Positions 25,327 to 33,740 of a stretch of 64,000 bases of DNA are shown in pieces; the first letter of the stretch is position 1, and the number at the start of each line of letters is the position of its first letter. The stretch is from CAWEQO01 sp963811225. Lineage in GTDB: Bacteria; Chloroflexota; Anaerolineae; Anaerolineales; Anaerolineaceae. Made by a program: the position numbers and the translations under genes. The notes beneath the pieces were generated by a model, which did no database searches, had not been told where the DNA came from, and saw only the letters and a program-made list of their open reading frames with translations. The stretch spans positions 744,001-808,000 of the forward strand of contig CAWEQO010000002.1 of assembly GCA_963811225.1 (NCBI GenBank). The letters run 5' to 3'.

Positions 25327-25662
25327 ATGATCCTGATTATTTCTGCACAACAACCACAGTACGACGGACCGGTCGAACGGCGTTTTGGCCGGGCGCCCTG
25401 GCTGATCAAGGTCAACACCGAGACCGGCGCCTGGGAGGCGTTCCAAAACCCAGGTGAAGGGAAGTCCGGTGGGGCCGGGGTATCCGCGGCCCAGTTCGTC
25501 ATCGATCAGAAAGCCGATGCGGCCGCCAGTGGTGACTTCGGCCCGAACGCGGCAGCTGCGCTGCGAGCCGCCGACGTCGAAATGTACCTGTTCACGAACG
25601 ATGCGCTGACCGTGAAAGAGGCTGCGGAGCGCTTCGGACAGGGCGACCTGGCGGTGTTTTAA
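25327..25662 (+). CDS. NifX-like (dinitrogenase iron-molybdenum cofactor family) small protein
   Basis: The 111-residue product contains PVERRFGRAPWLIKVNTETG, paralleling the HFGRAPYYLVL segment of the upstream NifX domain, plus FVIDQKADAAASGDFGPNAA and a C-terminal helix. It is a divergent member of the NifX/NafY fold used by carriers of Fe-Mo or Mo-Cu clusters such as orange protein. ATG at 25327 with AAAGGAG seven bases upstream is preferred. The frame is open back to 25126 and would add a hydrophobic stretch (SSLLIFGAAGLATLLVLFVH), but that start lacks a ribosome binding site. Two ferredoxin-MinD ATPases follow in the same operon. Confidence 0.75.
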   Translation: MILIISAQQPQYDGPVERRFGRAPWLIKVNTETGAWEAFQNPGEGKSGGAGVSAAQFVIDQKADAAASGDFGPNAAAALRAADVEMYLFTNDALTVKEAAERFGQGDLAVF

Positions 25663-25684
25663 CCGCACAAGGCTGGAGCGTTCC

Positions 25685-26539
25685 ATGCGTATAGCAGTCG
25701 CCAGTGGGAAGGGCGGAACCGGCAAAACAACGATTGCCACCAGCCTGGCACGCAGCCTGACCGGGTGCGGCGAGGTTTGGTTTGTAGACTGTGACGTGGA
25801 GGCGCCGAATGGGCACCTGTTCCTCAAGCCCATCCTCGACCGGCAGTCCCCGGCAGTGGTTAACGTTCCGGAGATCCAAAGCGAGACCTGCACGGCCTGC
25901 GGCAGGTGCGTGCAGGTTTGCCAGTACCATGCCCTGGCGCAGATCGGTAAGACCATTCTGGTGTTCCCACAGCTGTGCCACGGCTGCGGCAGCTGCGCCT
26001 GGAACTGCCCGGCGGGCGCCATCGCAGAAGTCCCTAACGCGATCGGCCTGCTTGAAGCCGGTTTGACTGCAGAGGGCATCCACTTCTCGCACGGCAAGCT
26101 GACCATCAGCGAGCCCATGCCCACACCGGTCATTCGCCAGTTGAAGCAGTTCGAGCATCCGACGGAAGAAGCGACCGTGATCCTGGATGCGCCGCCCGGA
26201 GCCTCGTGTTCGGTCGTTGAAACCCTGCGCGGTGTCGATTTCGTACTGCTGGTGACCGAGCCAACCCCGTTCGGCTTGCATGACTTGAAGCAGATGGCGC
26301 GCATCGTGCAGGAGATGGGCATCCCGGCCGGGGTGGCGGTCAACCGGGGGAGCAATCCCTACCCGCCGCTGGAAGCGTTCTGCAGCGAGAGCCACCTGCC
26401 CATGCTGCTGCGCATCCCCTTCGACCGCCGCATCGCTGCGGGTCTGGCGCAGGGCCAGACACTGGTGGAGATCGAGCCGGAGTATGCAGGCGTGTTGCGG
26501 AGCTTGCTGGAGTGGATACGGGCAGGCCTGGTCAACTGA
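25685..26539 (+). CDS. MinD/ParA-type P-loop ATPase with inserted 2x[4Fe-4S] ferredoxin domain (first copy)
   Basis: The 284-residue product starts MRIAVASGKGGTGKTTIATS, the deviant Walker A of MinD/Mrp ATPases. Residues 65-115 carry two ferredoxin motifs: CTACGRCVQVCQYHA and CHGCGSCAWNCPAGA. Walker B and switch follow as VILDAPPGASCSVVET. Such ferredoxin-ATPases occur in pairs next to NifX-like proteins and in the orange-protein operons of sulfate reducers, where they are thought to assemble or deliver metal-sulfur clusters. Here it precedes a second copy by 40 bases. The two probably form a heterodimer (inference). Confidence 0.88.
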   Translation: MRIAVASGKGGTGKTTIATSLARSLTGCGEVWFVDCDVEAPNGHLFLKPILDRQSPAVVNVPEIQSETCTACGRCVQVCQYHALAQIGKTILVFPQLCHGCGSCAWNCPAGAIAEVPNAIGLLEAGLTAEGIHFSHGKLTISEPMPTPVIRQLKQFEHPTEEATVILDAPPGASCSVVETLRGVDFVLLVTEPTPFGLHDLKQMARIVQEMGIPAGVAVNRGSNPYPPLEAFCSESHLPMLLRIPFDRRIAAGLAQGQTLVEIEPEYAGVLRSLLEWIRAGLVN

Positions 26540-26578
26540 AAGGAATGAGCGTATGCCCCAACTGGAAAAAGGTGGCAA

Positions 26579-27508
26579 GTGGGTGCAATAAAGCAGCTGG
26601 TGATCCTCAGCGGCAAGGGCGGCACCGGCAAGACCAGCCTGAGCGCAGCTTTTGCACACCTGGCCGGAAGTCAGGGGTCATGCGTTAGCGCGGCGTTTGT
26701 CGACGCGGATGTGGATGCGGCTAACCTTAGCCTGGTGCTGCAGCCCGATCCGGCAGAGTCCCATCAATTCTGGGGCGGATCACAGGCGCATATCCAGGCG
26801 GAACGCTGCAGCAGCTGTGGGGCTTGCGTTTCCGTCTGCCGCTTCGATGCGATTATCCCGGCGCAAGAACCCCTTGCCGCTTATCAGATTAACTCGCTGG
26901 CCTGCGAAGGCTGCGCGGCCTGCCGGTATGCCTGCCCGAACGAGGCCATTCAAATGGTTCCACAGCAGGATGGGCACTGGTTTCGCTCGCAGACGCCGTA
27001 TGGGGTGTTGTTCCACGCCGAGCTGTTTGCCGGGAAAGAGAACTCCGGCAAGCTGGTGACGCTCGTCAAACAGCAGGCCCGCTTGTGGGCTGAGGATGAA
27101 AGCCTGCCACTGGTGATCGTGGATGGGCCTCCGGGGATCGGCTGTCCGGTCATTTCGGCCTGCTCCGGCGCCGAGCTGGGTCTGATCGTGACCGAGCCGG
27201 GGCTGGCGGGGCTGCACGACCTGCAGCGCGCTTTAGGAACCTTACAGCACTTCCGCATCCCGACGGTGGTCTGCATCAACAAAGCCGATTTGTATTCACA
27301 AGGCGCTCAACAGATCCGCGAGTTTGCTGCCCAGGAGAACGTCGAAGTCCTGGGCGAAATCCCATTCGATGAGAGCATCCCCCAGGCGATGCTGCAGGGT
27401 GCACCGGTTACCCAAGCGTTTCCCCATTCGCCCGCAGCCAATGCGATCCGCAAAGTCTGGGAGCAGGCGCTTGTGGGGCTGTTCCCAGAGAAAGTGCAGG
27501 CGCCATGA
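26579..27508 (+). CDS. MinD/ParA-type P-loop ATPase with inserted ferredoxin domain (second copy)
   Basis: The 309-residue product has LVILSGKGGTGKTSLSAAFA, two Cys clusters CSSCGACVSVCRFDA and CEGCAACRYACPNEA, and VIVDGPPGIGCPVISACSGA. It starts at GTG 26579 with AAAAAGGTGG upstream. Overlapping this start, at 26554, a 12-codon frame MPQLEKGGKWVQ ends. It resembles the first residues of AbrB-like swapped-hairpin proteins and may be a decayed gene end. The stop overlaps the next ATG by four bases (ATGA), so the DUF59 gene is coupled. Role as for its paralogue: metal-sulfur cluster assembly or transfer. Confidence 0.87.
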   Translation: MGAIKQLVILSGKGGTGKTSLSAAFAHLAGSQGSCVSAAFVDADVDAANLSLVLQPDPAESHQFWGGSQAHIQAERCSSCGACVSVCRFDAIIPAQEPLAAYQINSLACEGCAACRYACPNEAIQMVPQQDGHWFRSQTPYGVLFHAELFAGKENSGKLVTLVKQQARLWAEDESLPLVIVDGPPGIGCPVISACSGAELGLIVTEPGLAGLHDLQRALGTLQHFRIPTVVCINKADLYSQGAQQIREFAAQENVEVLGEIPFDESIPQAMLQGAPVTQAFPHSPAANAIRKVWEQALVGLFPEKVQAP

Positions 27509-27807
27509 ATTCGGGTGAACTTCAAAAAGCGGTGGTTGAAAAGCTGATGGGCGTAATCGACCCCGAGACCGGCGCAGACGTGGTCTGCATGCGGCTGGTG
27601 CAAGACATTCAGGTCGACGCTGAAGGCAAAATTAGCTATACCTTCCGACCATCCTCGCCGCTGTGTCCGATCGCCGTGCCGCTGGCATTGGCGATCATTC
27701 AGGCGGTCCAGGAGGTGCCGGGTATTTCCGGACAGCAAGTCACAGTCGTGGACTACGTCCAGGCCGATGACTTGAATGCGGTTTTGCGAACCATCTTGGA
27801 AGGCTGA
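27505..27807 (+). CDS. DUF59/MIP18-family iron-sulfur assembly factor-like protein
   Basis: The 100-residue product matches the DUF59 pattern: VVEKLMGVIDPETGADVVCM and FRPSSPLCPIAVPLALAIIQ with the conserved Cys, then a C-terminal strand. Family members (SufT, PaaD, MIP18) help mature Fe-S proteins. Its four-base overlap with the second ferredoxin-ATPase gene and position before a molybdenum hydroxylase subunit support a role in cofactor assembly or insertion for this operon's client proteins. Confidence 0.8.
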   Translation: MNSGELQKAVVEKLMGVIDPETGADVVCMRLVQDIQVDAEGKISYTFRPSSPLCPIAVPLALAIIQAVQEVPGISGQQVTVVDYVQADDLNAVLRTILEG

Positions 27808-27876
27808 TGGCGATTCAAGCACCCTCCCATACCATAAATGGATTAGAATATCAGACAAACCATCAGATTGGACAAG

Positions 27877-30102
27877 ATGAATATGAACTATATTGGCAAG
27901 TCTGTGCCGAGAATCGACGCCGAATCGAAAGTCAAAGGAGAAGCTGTCTTCGCCTCTGACATGATCATGCCGGGGCAGGCCTATATGAAAATGCTCATGT
28001 CCCATAGGCCGCATGCCATCGTCCGCCGGGTAGACACCTCGAAGGCTGAGGCCTTGCCAGGCGTTCTCACCGTGCTGACCTCACTGGATGTAGCCTGCAA
28101 TGAGTTCGGCTATTACAGCTACGACCAGCCGGTGCTGTGCGGGCCCAGCGCGAAACCCTATGCCGACCGGGTCCGTTTTGTGGGCGACCGGGTGGCCGCC
28201 GTGGTTGCGGAGACGGAAGCGATCGCCGCGAAAGCGTGCAGCCTGATCGAAGTGGAGTACGAAGATTTACCGGTGGTGTGCGACGTGGAAGAGGCCATTC
28301 AGGCGCATGCGCCCGTGCTTCACCCAGACGCAGGTAGCAACGCCTTCGGACATCACAAGCTGTACAACGGCGACGTGGAGGCCGGTTTTGCCCAGGCAGA
28401 CGTGATTGTCGAGTCGGTGCTGAACACCCCCGCGCAGGAGCACGCTTACCTGCAAACCGAGTCCGGGCTGGCCTACATGGATGAAGAAGGCCGGATTGCG
28501 GTCATCACCACCGGGCAGTGGGGCGCAAAGGACCGCAAACAGATGGCCCACGCCCTGGGGCTGGAGGAGGACCAGGTGCGGGTGATCTACCCGATGACCG
28601 GGGGAGCGTTCGGCGGGCGCGAGGACATTTCGGTGCAGATCATCGTGGCGCTGGCAGCGCTGAAGCTGCAGCGGATGGGCAGCCCACGCCCGGTCAAGGT
28701 GGTGTGGAGCCGGGAGGAGTCGATCCTGGGGCACTGCAAGCGACACCCCTTCCGCATCTTCACCCGGTGGGGCGCGACGAAAGACGGCAAGATTGTGGCC
28801 GCAGAAGTGAAAATGCTGGCGGACGGCGGCGCGTATAAATTCACCACAAGCATTGTGACCAGCAACGCTGTGCTCAACTCCTTGGGGCCGTATGAGATCC
28901 CCAACGTGCGCGTGGACGCTTATGATGTGTACACCAACAACGTACCGCGCGGCGCGTTCCGCGGTTTCGGCGGCCCTCAGGCGGTGTACTGCGCCGAGCA
29001 GATGGTGAACAAGCTGGCGGAGGCGCTGGACATGGACCCGGTCGAGCTGCGCATGCGCAACCTGGCCAGGGAAGGCTCGCTGCAGACCACGGGCGCACCT
29101 TACCCGCCGGGCGTGACGATCCGCGAGGTCACCCAGGCTTGCGCGGAAGGCGCAGGTTGGAGCGATAAGGCCGGCGGCTGGGCGCTGGCGCAGCCGCGCT
29201 TGAAGGTTGACCCGCAGCAGCCGCACCTGCGCCGCGGGCTGGGGCTGGCTTGCGCCCATAAGAACGTTGGCTTTTCCTTCGGCTACCCGGAAAGCTGCAC
29301 GGTCGGGATCGATCTGCATGGTGAAGCGGAGATCGAGCGGGCGGTGATCCGGCACGGAGCCAGCGAGGTGGGCATGGGCGCGCACACGGTGATCACCCAG
29401 ATGGCTGCGGAGGCGTTAGGCCTGTCAATGGAACAGATCGAACTGGTTTCGACCGATACCGCAAAGGTGAAAAACTCGGGCTCGGTCTCGGCCTCGCGCA
29501 TGACCTTCTTTATCGGCAACGCCCTCAAAGAGGGCGCCGAAAAGGCCCTGGCGATGTGGGCGAACGAAGAGCGGCCCGTGCGCCTGGATCATACCTACCT
29601 GCCCCATCAGACCACCCTCCCTGACCCGGAGACCGGGCAGTGCGACCCCAACGTGGCGTATGCCTACACTACCCAGGCTGCCGAAGTGGTGGTCGATATG
29701 GAAACCGGGCAGGTGAAGGTGGAGAAGGTCTACTGTGCCATCGATGTGGGGAAGGCCATCAATCCCGGACTGGTTGAGGGGCAGATCCAGGGTGGGTTGG
29801 TGCAGTCGGTCGGCTACGCCGTAATGGAGAACTTTGTGGAAAAGGACGGGCGGGTGCTGACCCCCAACCTGGCCACCTACCTGGTGCCCACCATTCAAGA
29901 TATCCCGGATGAAATGAACCTGATGATCCTGGAGATCCCCGACCCACGTGGACCGTGGGGGGCGCGCGGCCTGGGTGAGGTGATGAATATGTGCCTTACG
30001 CCGGCTGTCACCGCCGCAGTGCATGATGCCACCGGCGTATGGTTTGACCGTTTCCCGCTGGTGCCTGAAGAAGTGCTCAAGGGGATGACCGAAGTGGATT
30101 AA
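27877..30102 (+). CDS. Xanthine dehydrogenase-family molybdopterin-binding subunit
   Basis: The 741-residue product starts MNMNYIGKSVPRIDAESKVK, with YGD-like domain a/b and the molybdopterin domain: GGAFGGREDISVQI, PRGAFRGFGGPQAVYCAEQM, SEVGMGAHTVITQM and the C-terminal GARGLGEVMN with the catalytic Glu of xanthine oxidase-type enzymes. The possible starts are TTG 27868, ATG 27877 and ATG 27883; none has a strong ribosome binding site. The FAD and [2Fe-2S] subunits normally encoded beside it are absent, so they must be encoded elsewhere or the protein is an orphan. Substrate (purine, aldehyde, CO or other) cannot be read from the sequence. It is 69 bases behind the DUF59 gene and probably cotranscribed. 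Confidence 0.88.
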   Translation: MNMNYIGKSVPRIDAESKVKGEAVFASDMIMPGQAYMKMLMSHRPHAIVRRVDTSKAEALPGVLTVLTSLDVACNEFGYYSYDQPVLCGPSAKPYADRVRFVGDRVAAVVAETEAIAAKACSLIEVEYEDLPVVCDVEEAIQAHAPVLHPDAGSNAFGHHKLYNGDVEAGFAQADVIVESVLNTPAQEHAYLQTESGLAYMDEEGRIAVITTGQWGAKDRKQMAHALGLEEDQVRVIYPMTGGAFGGREDISVQIIVALAALKLQRMGSPRPVKVVWSREESILGHCKRHPFRIFTRWGATKDGKIVAAEVKMLADGGAYKFTTSIVTSNAVLNSLGPYEIPNVRVDAYDVYTNNVPRGAFRGFGGPQAVYCAEQMVNKLAEALDMDPVELRMRNLAREGSLQTTGAPYPPGVTIREVTQACAEGAGWSDKAGGWALAQPRLKVDPQQPHLRRGLGLACAHKNVGFSFGYPESCTVGIDLHGEAEIERAVIRHGASEVGMGAHTVITQMAAEALGLSMEQIELVSTDTAKVKNSGSVSASRMTFFIGNALKEGAEKALAMWANEERPVRLDHTYLPHQTTLPDPETGQCDPNVAYAYTTQAAEVVVDMETGQVKVEKVYCAIDVGKAINPGLVEGQIQGGLVQSVGYAVMENFVEKDGRVLTPNLATYLVPTIQDIPDEMNLMILEIPDPRGPWGARGLGEVMNMCLTPAVTAAVHDATGVWFDRFPLVPEEVLKGMTEVD

Positions 30103-30263
30103 ACCCTCCCCAAAAATGGCTTCTTAACTCGGGATAGGATGCGTGATAGAATTTCGCCGTACTTAATCTTATTCTCACGAAAGGAACGCTGTTTGCAAAA
30201 GCATCAAGTTGCTGTGTTCGGACTCGATCGAGTTGCATAAGCGCGCCTTTGGATCGGAAGGAT

Positions 30264-30468
30264 AGCCGCTTTTCTTGCGGTTCATTTTTCCAGTAATCTC
30301 AGAAGATGAATTTTCGGCCACGGGCGTGCATATGCCCGTGGCTTTCGCTTTCATTTGGCAGCCACCCGGACATCGGCGCTTTCGACATGCGCCGCCCGTC
30401 TAGCAAGGCCAAAATAGCAGGACAAATTCGCCAGCCACGGAATGAATTGTGGCTGGCTTTTTTATTTT
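30264..30468 (+). promoter_or_regulatory. Leader of rsgA with three tandem terminator-like hairpins
   Basis: Three hairpins followed by T-rich sequence lie in the 380-base gap before rsgA: AGCCGC/GCGGTT then CATTTTTCC (30264-30289); GCCACGGGC/GCCCGTGGC then TTTCGCTTTC (30317-30342); and GCCAGCCAC/GTGGCTGGC then TTTTTTATTTT (30430-30468). The last ends seven bases before the AGGAGAG site. This looks like an attenuating leader. No gene is otherwise seen in 30103-30482. Confidence 0.5.
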
Positions 30469-30482
30469 CAGGAGAGTTTTCG

Positions 30483-31493
30483 TTGGATACGACCAGTACC
30501 CGATTAATGTATACCGGTATCGTTTGCCGCAAAACCGCCGGAGGTTATTCCGTGCAGGTTGACGACCGCAGGATTGAATGTGCGCTGTCGAATAAGCTGG
30601 CGCAGTGGGGGCAGGTTTCCAGGGCCGGAGTGGCCCCGAAGAAGCGCACTGCCCGCAAAGACAAACCGGTGGAACGTACAGACTCAGTGGCAGTCGGGGA
30701 TGCAGTGCAGTTGATCGACGCCCGGGATGGTTCCGGGATGATTGTAGACCGCTTGCCGAGGCGCAATCAGTTGTCCCGCCGTTCGGCGGCGCCGATGCCT
30801 TCGGCGCGCCCCTTCGAGCAGGTGATTGCAGCCAACGTCGATCGTGTCGTGCCTGTATTCGCCGCAGCGCAGCCGGAACCGAAATGGCACTTGCTGGACC
30901 GTTACCTGGTATCTGCAGAAGCTGCAGGACTGGCGGCCCTGATCTGCATCACGAAGAGTGACCTGATCCGGTCTGAAGAGGAGCGCCAAGGGCCGCTGCT
31001 CTCGAATGCCCTCCAGGTCTACCAGGAAATTGGTTACCCGCTGATCTTGACCAGCGCCCGGACCGGTGAAGGGCTGGATGAGCTCCGGCAGGCGCTGCAG
31101 GATGCGACATCTGTGCTGGTGGGGAAGTCTGGGGTGGGGAAGACTTCGCTGTTGAATGCGCTCCAACCCGACCTGGGTTTGCGGGTTAAGGAAGTCAACC
31201 CATATACAGGGAAAGGGAAGCACACCACCAGCCATGCCGAAATGTTCGCCCTGGAATTTGGCGGGGCCATCATCGACACCCCAGGCGTCCATGAATTCGG
31301 CTTACGGGACCTGGATGGGCTCGAACTGGCGGCCTGCTTCCCGGAAATGCGCCCATACCTTGGGCAGTGCAAATTTGGGCTGGACTGCCGCCACGACCAG
31401 GAACCCGGATGCGAGATCCGGAATGCGGTCGTAGCAGGAAAGATCAGCCCGTACCGTTACAAGAGCTTGATGCGTTTGATGGTGGAACCATGA
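30483..31493 (+). CDS. rsgA: Ribosome small-subunit-dependent GTPase A
   Basis: The 336-residue product has the N-terminal OB-fold (TGIVCRKTAGGYSVQVDDRR), then the circularly permuted GTPase order G4-G5-G1-G3: ICITKSDLI, LTSARTGEGL, VLVGKSGVGKTSLLNAL, DTPGVHEFGL. It ends with a zinc-binding motif C-x6-C-x-H-x6-C (CKFGLDCRHDQEPGC). RsgA acts in late 30S maturation. TTG at 30483 is preferred as start because AGGAGAG lies seven bases upstream; ATG at 30507 is a second option, and the frame is open to 30306 through the leader hairpins. The stop overlaps the ATG of the RNHCP gene. Confidence 0.9.
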   Translation: MDTTSTRLMYTGIVCRKTAGGYSVQVDDRRIECALSNKLAQWGQVSRAGVAPKKRTARKDKPVERTDSVAVGDAVQLIDARDGSGMIVDRLPRRNQLSRRSAAPMPSARPFEQVIAANVDRVVPVFAAAQPEPKWHLLDRYLVSAEAAGLAALICITKSDLIRSEEERQGPLLSNALQVYQEIGYPLILTSARTGEGLDELRQALQDATSVLVGKSGVGKTSLLNALQPDLGLRVKEVNPYTGKGKHTTSHAEMFALEFGGAIIDTPGVHEFGLRDLDGLELAACFPEMRPYLGQCKFGLDCRHDQEPGCEIRNAVVAGKISPYRYKSLMRLMVEP

Positions 31494-31966
31494 GTAGAAG
31501 CGAGATCTTAACCAGAAGATGGATAGAGTCCGAAGACGGATTCCGCTGCGTGCACTGCGGCGTCTACATCACCGGCGATGCGATGGTCTCCGGCGTCCAG
31601 AACCGCAACCACTGCCCGTACTGCTTGCGTTCCCGCCATCTCGATCTGTTCGAGGCGGGCGACCGCTTGTCGGCGTGCAAAGCCGAGATGAAACCGATCG
31701 GCTTGACTTGGAAGCGTTCTCGCAATAAGTACGCCCGCGCCGGGGGTGGCGAGTTGATGCTGATCCATCGATGTGAAGGCTGTGGGAAGATATCGATCAA
31801 CCGGATCGCAGCAGACGACGTGGCCGAGACGGTCCTGGAGGTTTTTGAGGCCTCCTTCAATTTGGCCGCCGACGTCCGCTCGTGCTTGACCCATCATGGC
31901 GTGCAAATCTTGCAGGCCAGCGAATACCCGCTTGTTTCCGGGCAGCTGCTGGGAACGATGGTTTGA
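31490..31966 (+). CDS. RNHCP-domain zinc-ribbon protein
   Basis: The 158-residue product begins at ATG 31490, overlapping the rsgA stop (ATGA). It has FRCVHCGVYI, then GVQNRNHCPYCLRSRHLD, the motif that names the RNHCP family, and a later CEGCGKISINRIAADD. The first two CxxC pairs probably bind zinc. The family is small, found in several bacterial phyla and without known function. Coupling with rsgA suggests an RNA or ribosome-related role (inference). A 34-base hairpin terminator follows. Confidence 0.8.
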   Translation: MSRSEILTRRWIESEDGFRCVHCGVYITGDAMVSGVQNRNHCPYCLRSRHLDLFEAGDRLSACKAEMKPIGLTWKRSRNKYARAGGGELMLIHRCEGCGKISINRIAADDVAETVLEVFEASFNLAADVRSCLTHHGVQILQASEYPLVSGQLLGTMV

Positions 31967-31986
31967 AAGCCCGTGGCCTTTAAAGC

Positions 31987-32028
31987 CACATGGGGAGCGC
32001 ATCGATGCGCTCCCCATGTGAGGTTTTT
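31987..32028. terminator. Hairpin terminator between convergent RNHCP and Ro60 genes
   Basis: Perfect 17-base arms (31987-32003 and 32004-32020; CACATGGGGAGCGCATC and its complement) are followed by AGGTTTTTTA on the + strand. Confidence 0.75.
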
Positions 32029-32040
32029 TACGCGTTTGAC

Positions 32041-33663
32041 TTATTCTTCCACTTCACCCGCGCCCTGGCCCAATCGGCCCGTAATGAAGTCCGCGACGGC
32101 GGACGGGGTATTGGTGGAGAAGCCAACCACATCGAGCATTCCGGCGTCTTCCGGGTCGGCGATGGTGAAACCATTAGAGGTCATACCCACCACCACCAGC
32201 TTAGCCGGGATACCCGTCTTCATCCGATATTCGCGCAGCGCCTGCATCGGGTGTATCTGGCCGGCCCAGGTTTCGCTGTCCGTGTAAATTATGAACGCAT
32301 CCACCGCCAGGTTGTGCCGGAGGGCGTCCAGCATCGGCAGGGCGCAGTCCGTCCCGCCGAACGGCAGGTTCGAAATGGCCCGGGTGGTCTTTTCCAGGCT
32401 CATGCCCTTGTGGACCGCCAGCGGGGTCATCCGGGTCGAAAAACCGCGCAGGATGACCTCATTTTCGGTGTTGACCGTGATCATGGCCAGCGCGGCCGAG
32501 GCCTCGCGCGGGGTCAGTCCGGGAATGCCCGAAACCGAACCCCGGGTCATGGAGCCGGAGACGTCCAGCGCCAGGTACAGGCGCTTGCCGGTCGGCGTTA
32601 CATTCTCGAAGGTCATGGCAAACGCCCGGTTGAGCGCTTCAACGACCTCCGAAACCACCGCCCACTGGCCCGACCCGCGCATGCCGCGACCCTGCTGGTA
32701 GGTTACCAGGGCGGCCAGCGCCTGCAGAGGGTGGACCCGGCCGCGGCGCAGCGCCTGGCGGTCGGTGATGCGGGCGACCACCTCGGTCACTGCCGGCGCA
32801 TCACGCACCAGCAGGCCAACCTTGCTCAGGTTGCCGAGGTTGCGCAGCAGCGCCGTGATGCCCAGGTTCGGCAGCAGCGCCCCCCAAACCACCGGCGAGG
32901 TCAGGTACTGGGTCGGGATGACCTCGCGCGGCGCCCGGTAGCAGTGGATCAGCCCGACCACCTGGCTTTCGTTTTCAGCTCGCATGAGCTGCTCCAGCCC
33001 GGCGACTAACCCGGTCAGCGATTCGACCGGCACGTCTTCGGCCCCCACCGTCCAGCGATACAGCGCTTTGCGCGCCTCGCTGTCCGGCGTCGGGTGGGCC
33101 AGGCGCAGCAGGTCGCGGTGCGACCAGCCGTCGCGGTTCTGGTACTTGGCCAGCTGGAAGGCCAGCTGTTCGTCCGTCTTGGCGGTGTACCAGCTCCCGA
33201 CCGCTTTGCGCAGCCCGCGGCCCCAACCACGCAGTCCGTCGACGTATGCGGCGAAGTGCAGCAGGTGGGTGCCGGTGCGAACCACACGCGGCAGGGCAGC
33301 CAGCGCCAGCCGGCGCGTTTCGTCGGCTTCCGTCGAGCAGGCCAGCGCCAGAGCGAAGATGGCCGGATCATTCTTGTAGGCCCGTCCGTTCTGCGAGACG
33401 TCCACAATCGTGTGGACAAAGCGCTCGCCGTCCTCTGCCAGGCAGAGCAGGGCGTTCACTGCGTTGTCGCGGGTGAGGGTCTGCTCGCTGATGTAATAAG
33501 TGCCGCCTTCGGTGCCCAACACCAGGAAGCGCATCAGGCGCTGCCAGGGGTCGAGCTGCCAGGCGTAGCCGCCGGCCGAGTTCGGGGCCTGGTCGGAACC
33601 CGGGATCGGCGCGTACTGCGGCGTGTGCTTGCGGTTAAACAGGTTGTAGATCAGGTTTGTCAT
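32041..33663 (-). CDS. rsr: Ro60 orthologue (Rsr): TROVE domain plus vWFA domain RNA-binding protein
   Basis: The 540-residue product has a TROVE HEAT-repeat ring (LMRFLVLGTEGGTYYISEQT, NAVNALLCLAEDGERFVHTI, DGWSHRDLLRLAHPTPDSEA) and a C-terminal vWFA domain whose MIDAS motif is intact (DVSGSMT, later FGGTDCALPM and YTDSETWAG). Ro60 proteins bind the ends of misfolded RNAs in the ring and Y RNAs on its outer face; bacterial Rsr works with exonucleases in rRNA maturation and RNA decay. ATG at 33663 has AAGGAGG seven bases upstream; the long frame upstream runs into the Y-RNA genes and is not coding. It is the last gene of a minus-strand unit carrying tRNAs and Y-like RNAs. Confidence 0.93.
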   Translation of the reverse strand: MTNLIYNLFNRKHTPQYAPIPGSDQAPNSAGGYAWQLDPWQRLMRFLVLGTEGGTYYISEQTLTRDNAVNALLCLAEDGERFVHTIVDVSQNGRAYKNDPAIFALALACSTEADETRRLALAALPRVVRTGTHLLHFAAYVDGLRGWGRGLRKAVGSWYTAKTDEQLAFQLAKYQNRDGWSHRDLLRLAHPTPDSEARKALYRWTVGAEDVPVESLTGLVAGLEQLMRAENESQVVGLIHCYRAPREVIPTQYLTSPVVWGALLPNLGITALLRNLGNLSKVGLLVRDAPAVTEVVARITDRQALRRGRVHPLQALAALVTYQQGRGMRGSGQWAVVSEVVEALNRAFAMTFENVTPTGKRLYLALDVSGSMTRGSVSGIPGLTPREASAALAMITVNTENEVILRGFSTRMTPLAVHKGMSLEKTTRAISNLPFGGTDCALPMLDALRHNLAVDAFIIYTDSETWAGQIHPMQALREYRMKTGIPAKLVVVGMTSNGFTIADPEDAGMLDVVGFSTNTPSAVADFITGRLGQGAGEVEE

Positions 33664-33698
33664 GGGTTCCTCCTTTCGACAAGAATGACAGAATAGAC

Positions 33699-33734
33699 GG
33701 TGTGGAGCGCCGGGGTTACCCGACGCTCCACACC
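33699..33734 (-). other. Hairpin between Y RNA 3 and the Ro60 ribosome binding site
   Basis: Arms GGTGTGGAGCG / CGCTCCACACC are perfect over 11 bases, with further pairing inside. It lies between the 3' end of the last Y element and the Ro60 gene. It may be a processing signal, partial terminator or 5' protector of the rsr message. Confidence 0.6.
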
Positions 33735-33740
33735 TGGACA

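Noticed and set aside
25300..26659. Long minus-strand frames opposite the NifX/ferredoxin-ATPase genes
   Set aside because: They have no recognisable domains and lie fully antisense to genes with intact catalytic motifs.
27868..27876. TTG 27868 as start of the molybdopterin subunit
   Set aside because: It adds only three residues and has no ribosome site; ATG 27877 or 27883 is more likely, though the matter is not settled.
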